From positions 1-45,370 of the forward strand of contig JBOHSA010000083.1 in NCBI GenBank assembly GCA_050732995.1: 45,370 nt of DNA, read 5' to 3'. A program made the translations under genes and the position numbers. Origin of the DNA: JBOHSA01 sp050732995. GTDB taxonomy: Bacteria > Gemmatimonadota > Gemmatimonadetes > Gemmatimonadales > GWC2-71-9. Below the pieces are notes generated by a model. The model had not been told where the DNA came from, did not search any database, and worked only from the letters and a program-made list of their open reading frames with translations. Positions 40,845 to 45,370 of this stretch are shown piece by piece; position 1 is the first letter of the stretch; every line of letters begins with the position of its first letter.

Positions 40845-41956
40845 CGGTAGAACTCGCGGATGGCGTCGACCACGTAGGCGAGCTGCCCGGGCTCGAGCTC
40901 CGGGTAGATCGGCAGGGAAATGACTTCGGCCGCCGCCCGCTCGGTCTGCGGCAGGCTGCCCGGCCGGTACGCCAGGTGGGCGAAACACGGCTGGCGATGC
41001 AGGGGGAGGGGATAATAGACCGCGGTCCCGATTCCCTTGGCCTTGAGGTGTGCCTGCAGCGCGTCCCGCCGCTCGACCCGCAGCGTGTACTGGTGGAAAA
41101 TATGGTCGTTGTCCCGCTCGATCATGGGCGGCTTGACCTGCGCGAGGTCCGCCAGCGCCCGCGAGTAATCCGCGGCGTGCTCGCGCCGTTTCGCCGACCA
41201 GCCGGCGAGATGGGGCAGCTTGGCGAGCAGCACGGCCGCCTGCAACGTGTCGAGCCGCGAGTTCGTCCCCACCTCATCGTGGTGGTACTGCTTGGCGCCA
41301 CCGTGCAACCGCAGCCTACGCAGCCGCTCGGCCGCGGCGTCGTCGGACGTGACTATCATGCCGGCGTCGCCCCACGCCCCCAGGTTCTTGCTCGGAAAGA
41401 AGGAGAAGGCGGCCACCCAGCCCAGCTCCCCCGCCGCGCGCCAGGTGCCGGCGATCCGCCGCCGCGCGCCGATCGCCTGACAGGCATCCTCGATCACCTT
41501 CAGGCTGTGCCGCTTCGCGAGCGCCGTCACGCGCTCCAGGGGCGCCATTTGGCCGTACAGATGCACGGGGATGATCGCCTTGGTGCGCGGGGTAATGGCC
41601 GCTTCGACCGCGGCGGGGTCGAGGTTGAACGTGTCGGGGTCGATGTCCACGAACACGGGTGTGCCGCCCGCATTGTGGACCGCGCCCGCCGTCGCGAAGA
41701 AGGTGAACGCGGGCGTGACGACCTCGTCGCCCGGCCGGAGCTCCAGCGCCCGCAGGGGCAGCAGCAGCGCGTCGGTGCCGCTGGCGCAACCGATCCCGTG
41801 CCTGGCGCCCGCCAGCGTCGCGATCTCGGCCTCGAGCCGGGGGATCGAGGCCCCCATGATGAACTGCTGAGACTCGATCACCGCCTCGAGTGCCGGCAGC
41901 ACCTCGCGCTTGATCGCGCGGTACTGGGCTACCAGGTCCAGCAACGGCACTTGCAC
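40841..41956 (-). CDS. wbpE: DegT/DnrJ/EryC1/StrS sugar aminotransferase (WbpE-type)
   Basis: This 371-residue PLP-dependent aminotransferase has the family's CASGTDALLL, VVTPAFTFFATAGAV, VHLYGQMA, IEDACQAIGA (PLP-binding Asp157) and the Schiff-base Lys190 in FSFFPSKNLGAWGDAG. It likely transfers an amino group to C3 of the keto sugar made by the WbpB-like protein. GTG 41956 is preceded by AAGGA at suitable spacing and lies 30 bases after the acetyltransferase gene, the only real gap in this block. Another 3- or 4-aminosugar substrate cannot be excluded from sequence alone. Confidence 0.88.
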   Translation of the reverse strand: MQVPLLDLVAQYRAIKREVLPALEAVIESQQFIMGASIPRLEAEIATLAGARHGIGCASGTDALLLPLRALELRPGDEVVTPAFTFFATAGAVHNAGGTPVFVDIDPDTFNLDPAAVEAAITPRTKAIIPVHLYGQMAPLERVTALAKRHSLKVIEDACQAIGARRRIAGTWRAAGELGWVAAFSFFPSKNLGAWGDAGMIVTSDDAAAERLRRLRLHGGAKQYHHDEVGTNSRLDTLQAAVLLAKLPHLAGWSAKRREHAADYSRALADLAQVKPPMIERDNDHIFHQYTLRVERRDALQAHLKAKGIGTAVYYPLPLHRQPCFAHLAYRPGSLPQTERAAAEVISLPIYPELEPGQLAYVVDAIREFYR

Positions 41957-41986
41957 GTCGTCGGTATCCTTAAAGGGCGCAACAAT

Positions 41987-42592
41987 TTACCTAGGGGATC
42001 GGGGCGGGACAATCTGGCGCAGCCGTCCGCTGGATTCTTCGTACCCCGCGGCACAGACAGCGCAGGCCGCGCGGCCGTCGGCCGGGTGCAGCCGCTCGCC
42101 GCACTGGCACATCCATCCCACCCGGCGGGCGGGAACGCCGACCATGAGCCCGTAGGCGGGCACGTCGGCAGTGACAACGGCCCCCGCGCCGATGAAGGCG
42201 TATTCGCCCAGGGTCGCGCCGCAGACGATCGTCGCATTGGCGCCGATCGTCGAGCCGCGCCGGACCAGCGTGGGGCGGTATTCGTGGTTGCGGGGCACGT
42301 GGCTGCGAGGATTGGTCACGTTGGTGAATACGCACGACGGCCCGCAGAACACGTCGTCCTCCAACACGACGCCCTGGTAGATCGAGACGTTGTTCTGAAT
42401 CTTGACGTTGTTCCCGATCCGCGTGCCGGGCATGACGACGACGTTCTGCCCGAGGTTGCACCGCTCCCCGATCACCGCGCCGGGCATGACGTGGCAGAAG
42501 TGCCAGATCTTGGTGCCGGCGCCGATGGTCGCGCCCTCGTCCACGAAACTCGACGGGTGAACGAAGTACGGGAGGGGGGGGGAGGCGGGCAT
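41987..42592 (-). CDS. wbpD: Hexapeptide-repeat N-acetyltransferase (WbpD-type) with zinc ribbon
   Basis: This 201-residue left-handed beta-helix acetyltransferase has hexapeptide repeats over about residues 15-150 (GATIGAGTKIWHFCHVMPGAVIG, NNVSIYQGVVLEDDVFCGPSCVFTN) and the family's HEYRPTLVRRGSTIGANATIVCG. WbpD acetylates the 3-amino group to give UDP-GlcNAc(3NAc)A. The C-terminal GWMCQCGERL...CAVC places four cysteines (162, 164, 177, 180) as a likely zinc ribbon. A 9-base G run (42574-42582) lies within the first six codons. It starts one base after the murB stop. Confidence 0.88.
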   Translation of the reverse strand: MPASPPLPYFVHPSSFVDEGATIGAGTKIWHFCHVMPGAVIGERCNLGQNVVVMPGTRIGNNVKIQNNVSIYQGVVLEDDVFCGPSCVFTNVTNPRSHVPRNHEYRPTLVRRGSTIGANATIVCGATLGEYAFIGAGAVVTADVPAYGLMVGVPARRVGWMCQCGERLHPADGRAACAVCAAGYEESSGRLRQIVPPRSPR

Positions 42593-42593
42593 C

Positions 42594-43607
42594 CTAGACG
42601 CCGACCACCTTCACCTCCAGCTCGAACTCGACGCCCGTCTTCTTGGCGACCGTCTTCTTGACGTGGTCGATGAGCTTCAGGACATCGCTGGCGGTCGCCG
42701 TGCCGCTGTTGACGAAGTAGTTGGCGTGCAACGGCGACACCTGCGCTCCGCCGATACGGAAGCCCTTGAGCCCCACTTCGTCGATCAGCATGCCGGCGGA
42801 TTTGGGGCCGCCCGGGTTCCTGAAAGTGGAGCCGGCGCAGGGTTGGTCGAACGGTGTTCCCGCCTTGCGCCAGCGGAGCAGCTTGCCCTGCAGCTCTTTC
42901 AGCTTGGCGGGCGCTTCCTCGCCCAGGACGAGCTTGGCCTCGAGCACCACCACCTGGCCCAGGTTGCTCGCCCGGTACTTGAAGGGGATCTGCTTGCGGG
43001 TCAGGGTCTTGATCTTGCCCCTGGGGTCCATGACGGTCACCTCGGTGACCACCTCGGCGAACTCGGCCCCGTGGCAACCCGCGTTCATGTAGATGCCGCC
43101 GCCTACGGTGCCGGGGATCCCGATGAACCGCTCGACGCCGACGAACCCGGCCTCCGCCGTGCGCCGGGCCAGGAGCGGCGTCGGCATGCCGGCGCCCACG
43201 ATGGCCGTGGCGCCTTTCATCTCGAACCGATCGAGCCCCTTCCCCATGCGGATCACCACGCCGGGGAACCCGCCGTCTTTGACCAGAACATTGGAGCCCA
43301 GGCCCAGCACCAGCCACGGCAAGCCGGCCTCGTCGGCGAGCTGCAGCGCCCGGACCACGTCCTCCGGATCGGCGGGGAGCACCAGGTAGCGCGCCGGACC
43401 GCCGAGCCGCCAGGTGGTGTAGCGGGCGAGCGGCTCGTGCTCCAGCACCTTCCCCTTGAACTTGACCTTGGGCGGTGGGGGCGGTGGGAGAGACGCTTTC
43501 GCGGCGCTCGGTTTGGCTACGCGCCCACGGGCCGCGGGGCGCGGTTTGGCGGCGCCGACCTTGCGGCGTCCAGCGACGGGTTTCCGACGGTCGTTTTTTC
43601 GTGCCAT
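42594..43607 (-). CDS. murB: UDP-N-acetylenolpyruvoylglucosamine reductase
   Basis: This 337-residue MurB reduces UDP-GlcNAc-enolpyruvate to UDP-MurNAc using FAD and NADPH. FAD-domain motifs are YTTWRLGGPARYLVLP, VLGLGSNVLVKDGGF, GIPGTVGGGIYMNAG, and the C-terminal active-site block QPCAGSTFRNP resembles type II (Bacillus-like) MurB. The enzyme proper begins near residue 54; residues 1-50 are an extra Lys/Arg/Ala/Pro-rich, histone-like tail ending in a polyproline run. The start at ATG 43607 has AGGAG at 43617-43621 (9-base spacing) but overlaps carB by 91 bases in another frame. Confidence 0.95.
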   Translation of the reverse strand: MARKNDRRKPVAGRRKVGAAKPRPAARGRVAKPSAAKASLPPPPPPKVKFKGKVLEHEPLARYTTWRLGGPARYLVLPADPEDVVRALQLADEAGLPWLVLGLGSNVLVKDGGFPGVVIRMGKGLDRFEMKGATAIVGAGMPTPLLARRTAEAGFVGVERFIGIPGTVGGGIYMNAGCHGAEFAEVVTEVTVMDPRGKIKTLTRKQIPFKYRASNLGQVVVLEAKLVLGEEAPAKLKELQGKLLRWRKAGTPFDQPCAGSTFRNPGGPKSAGMLIDEVGLKGFRIGGAQVSPLHANYFVNSGTATASDVLKLIDHVKKTVAKKTGVEFELEVKVVGV

Positions 43608-45370
43608 TCCTGGAGACTCCTCACGCTCCCGGCTCGGCTGCGGAGCGCAATGATCGCGTCACATGCGGCGCTGGCCGCCGACATGGTCGTAGTGTACGGC
43701 ACCCGGTGAACCAGCGCCGCGCGCCGAATGGCGTAGTCGTCCGCCTGCGTGAACTTCCCGAGGGGCGTGTTGATCAACAGGTGCGCTTCGCCCGACACGA
43801 TCAGGTCGATCGCGTTCGGCCGCCCCTCGTGCACCTTCAAGACCCGTTCGGCGGGGATCCCGCGCGCACGGAGATACTTCTGCGTGCCCTCGGTGGCAAG
43901 AATCCGGAACCCCAGCTCGTGGAACCGCCGGATGATCGGCACCACCGTCGGCTTGTCCGAATCGTTCACCGTCACGAACACCGCGCCGCTCAAGGGCAGG
44001 CTGCCGTCGGCGGCGATCTGCGCTTTGGCGAACGCCATCCCGAAGCTGTCGGCGAAGCCCATGGCCTCGCCCGTGGAGCGCATCTCCGGGCCCAGGACGC
44101 TATCCACGCCGGGCAGCTTGGTGAAGGGGAAGACCGCCTCCTTCACCGCCACACCCGGGAGCGGAAGCTCATCGGGAAGCCCCAGCGCGTCCAGGGTGTG
44201 CCCCACCATGGCCGCGGCGGCGAGCTTGGCCAGCGGCACTCCGGTCGCCTTGCTGACAAACGGCACCGTGCGGGACGCCCGCGGGTTCACCTCCAGCACG
44301 TAGACCACATTCCCCTTGATCGCGAACTGGACATTGATCAGGCCGACCACCCCCAGGGCCTCCGCGAAGGCTTTGGTGTGACGGCGCATCTCTTCCACCT
44401 GGCGGTCGCCGATCAGGTAGGGAGGCAGCACGCAGGCCGAGTCGCCCGAGTGGACCCCGGCGTCCTCGATGTGCTGCATCACGCCGCCGATGACCGTGCG
44501 GCGCCCGTCGGCGATCGCGTCCACGTCCGCCTCGAAGGCGTCCTCCAGGAACCGGTCGATGAGCACGGGGTGGTCCGGGGCGACGCGGACCGCCCGGGCG
44601 AAGTAGTCGCGCAGCGACCCCTCATCGTACACGATCTCCATGGCCCGGCCGCCGAGCACGTAGGACGGCCGCACCAGGACGGGATAGCCGATGCGCGTGG
44701 CCGCCGCCAGCGCCTCCTCCAGGGAGCGGGCGATCCCGTTCGGCGGCTGGGTCACGTCGAGCCGGCGGGCCAGGGCCTCGAACCGCTCGCGGTCCTCGGC
44801 GATGTCGATCGCGTCGGGCGGCGTGCCGAGAATCGGCACGCCAGCCGCCTCGAGCGGTTTGGTGAGCTGCAGCGGCGTCTGGCCGCCGAGCTGCACCACC
44901 ACACCACGCGGCCGCTCCCAGCGCACGATCTCGATGACGTCCTCGAACGTCAGCGGCTCGAAGTAGAGTTTGTCCGAGATGTCGAAGTCGGTGGAGACGG
45001 TCTCGGGATTCGAGTTGATCATGATGGTGCGGAACCCCAGCTCGCGAAACGCCAGGCCGGCCCGCACGCAGCAGTAGTCGAACTCGACGCCCTGCCCGAT
45101 GCGGTTGGGGCCGCTGCCGAGAATCACGATCCCGTTCTCGCCCAGCGGCTCCGATTCGTTCTCGTCATCGTAGGTCGAGTACAGGTAGGGCGTACGCGAG
45201 GGGAACTCGCCCGCGCAGGTGTCCACCATCTTGTAACTGGGATGCACCCCGAGGGCCCATCGCCGCTCTCGAAACGCCGCCTCGGTGAGGCCGCGCAGGT
45301 CGGCCAGTTGGCGATCGGAGAAACCCAGCCGCTTCATGCGCCGGACCGATTCCGCACCCGGCTCGGGGAC
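43517..45370 (-). CDS. carB: Carbamoyl-phosphate synthase large chain (partial, 3' part)
   Basis: The 617 codons in the window are the C-terminal part of CarB; the frame is open to the window edge, so the 5' half lies beyond 45370. It shows the connector region (HPSYKMVDTCAGEFPSRTPY), the second ATP-grasp synthetase domain (GSGPNRIGQGVEFDYCCV, INSNPETVSTDFD, VVQLGGQTPLQL, NPRASRTVPFVSKATG) and the MGS-like regulatory domain (VFVTVNDSDKP... LATEGTQKYL, VSGEAHLLINTPLG). It makes carbamoyl phosphate for pyrimidine and arginine synthesis. The last 25 or so residues extend past the usual end, over the murB start. Confidence 0.97.
   Translation of the reverse strand, partial: VPEPGAESVRRMKRLGFSDRQLADLRGLTEAAFRERRWALGVHPSYKMVDTCAGEFPSRTPYLYSTYDDENESEPLGENGIVILGSGPNRIGQGVEFDYCCVRAGLAFRELGFRTIMINSNPETVSTDFDISDKLYFEPLTFEDVIEIVRWERPRGVVVQLGGQTPLQLTKPLEAAGVPILGTPPDAIDIAEDRERFEALARRLDVTQPPNGIARSLEEALAAATRIGYPVLVRPSYVLGGRAMEIVYDEGSLRDYFARAVRVAPDHPVLIDRFLEDAFEADVDAIADGRRTVIGGVMQHIEDAGVHSGDSACVLPPYLIGDRQVEEMRRHTKAFAEALGVVGLINVQFAIKGNVVYVLEVNPRASRTVPFVSKATGVPLAKLAAAAMVGHTLDALGLPDELPLPGVAVKEAVFPFTKLPGVDSVLGPEMRSTGEAMGFADSFGMAFAKAQIAADGSLPLSGAVFVTVNDSDKPTVVPIIRRFHELGFRILATEGTQKYLRARGIPAERVLKVHEGRPNAIDLIVSGEAHLLINTPLGKFTQADDYAIRRAALVHRVPYTTTMSAASAACDAIIALRSRAGSVRSLQEWHEKTTVGNPSLDAARSAPPNRAPRPVGA

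Noticed and set aside
1..45370. tRNA, rRNA, CRISPR array, transposase, integrase or phage genes
   Set aside because: Intergenic gaps are all under about 130 bases, none folds like a tRNA by eye, and no protein resembles a mobile-element enzyme.

Overview
The window is a gene-dense, very GC-rich bacterial chromosome segment. I place 40 protein-coding genes and every one is on the minus strand, so biological reading order runs from high to low coordinates. The genes point to a diderm with lipopolysaccharide: an LptD-type protein, BamD, a full Tol-Pal set, SecA, Tat components and several lipoproteins with clear lipoboxes. The GC content, many GTG starts, a small DUF4321-like membrane protein and the form of the Tol/Pal proteins suggest Gemmatimonadota or a near relative. 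That placement is inference; there is no rRNA or other phylogenetic marker to confirm it. I see no rRNA, tRNA, CRISPR array, insertion sequence, phage gene or integration site, and no gene-free stretch over about 130 bases.

Region A (45370-33658): the 3' half of carB (cut by the window edge) overlaps murB. These are followed by a nucleotide-sugar block: a WbpD/E/B/A-like set predicted to make UDP-2,3-diacetamido-2,3-dideoxy-glucuronate from UDP-GlcNAc, then UDP-glucose dehydrogenase, UDP-xylose synthase and a UDP-glucuronate 4-epimerase-like protein. Two TPR proteins come next. No glycosyltransferase or flippase is present, so this is a precursor-supply module.

Region B (33661-22497): bamD, nadD, secA, then radC, relA/spoT, uvrB, tsaE, tsaB and rimI. 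These are housekeeping genes for outer-membrane assembly, NAD synthesis, secretion, stringent response, excision repair and tRNA t6A modification, packed with short overlaps.

Region C (22470-8909): a near-consensus sigma-70-type promoter (TTGACA, 17 bp, TATACT) precedes ssb. It may feed a LysM protein, a CcsA/HemX-like membrane protein, hemA and tolQ-tolR-tolA-tolB-pal-cpoB. Downstream is an unusual single reading frame joining a complete TatC to an LptD-like outer-membrane protein through a signal-peptide-like segment. A fibronectin-type lipoprotein ends the run at a strong hairpin.

Region D (8809-1): a histidine-degradation operon hutH-hutU-hutI, then a long TPR protein, a long-chain polyprenyl diphosphate synthase, a DUF4321-like protein and two tandem TatA genes. 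The Tat translocase is thus divided between this locus (TatA) and region C (TatC).

The most unusual points are the TatC-LptD fusion, a probable CTG start for hutI that restores a missing conserved strand, inverted octamer arrays that encode the tolB signal peptide, long G/C homopolymers at several gene starts, cysteine-rich and coiled-coil insertions in SecA, and a 91-base out-of-frame carB/murB overlap. The remainder is largely conventional core-genome content; I found no clear new defence or mobile system.
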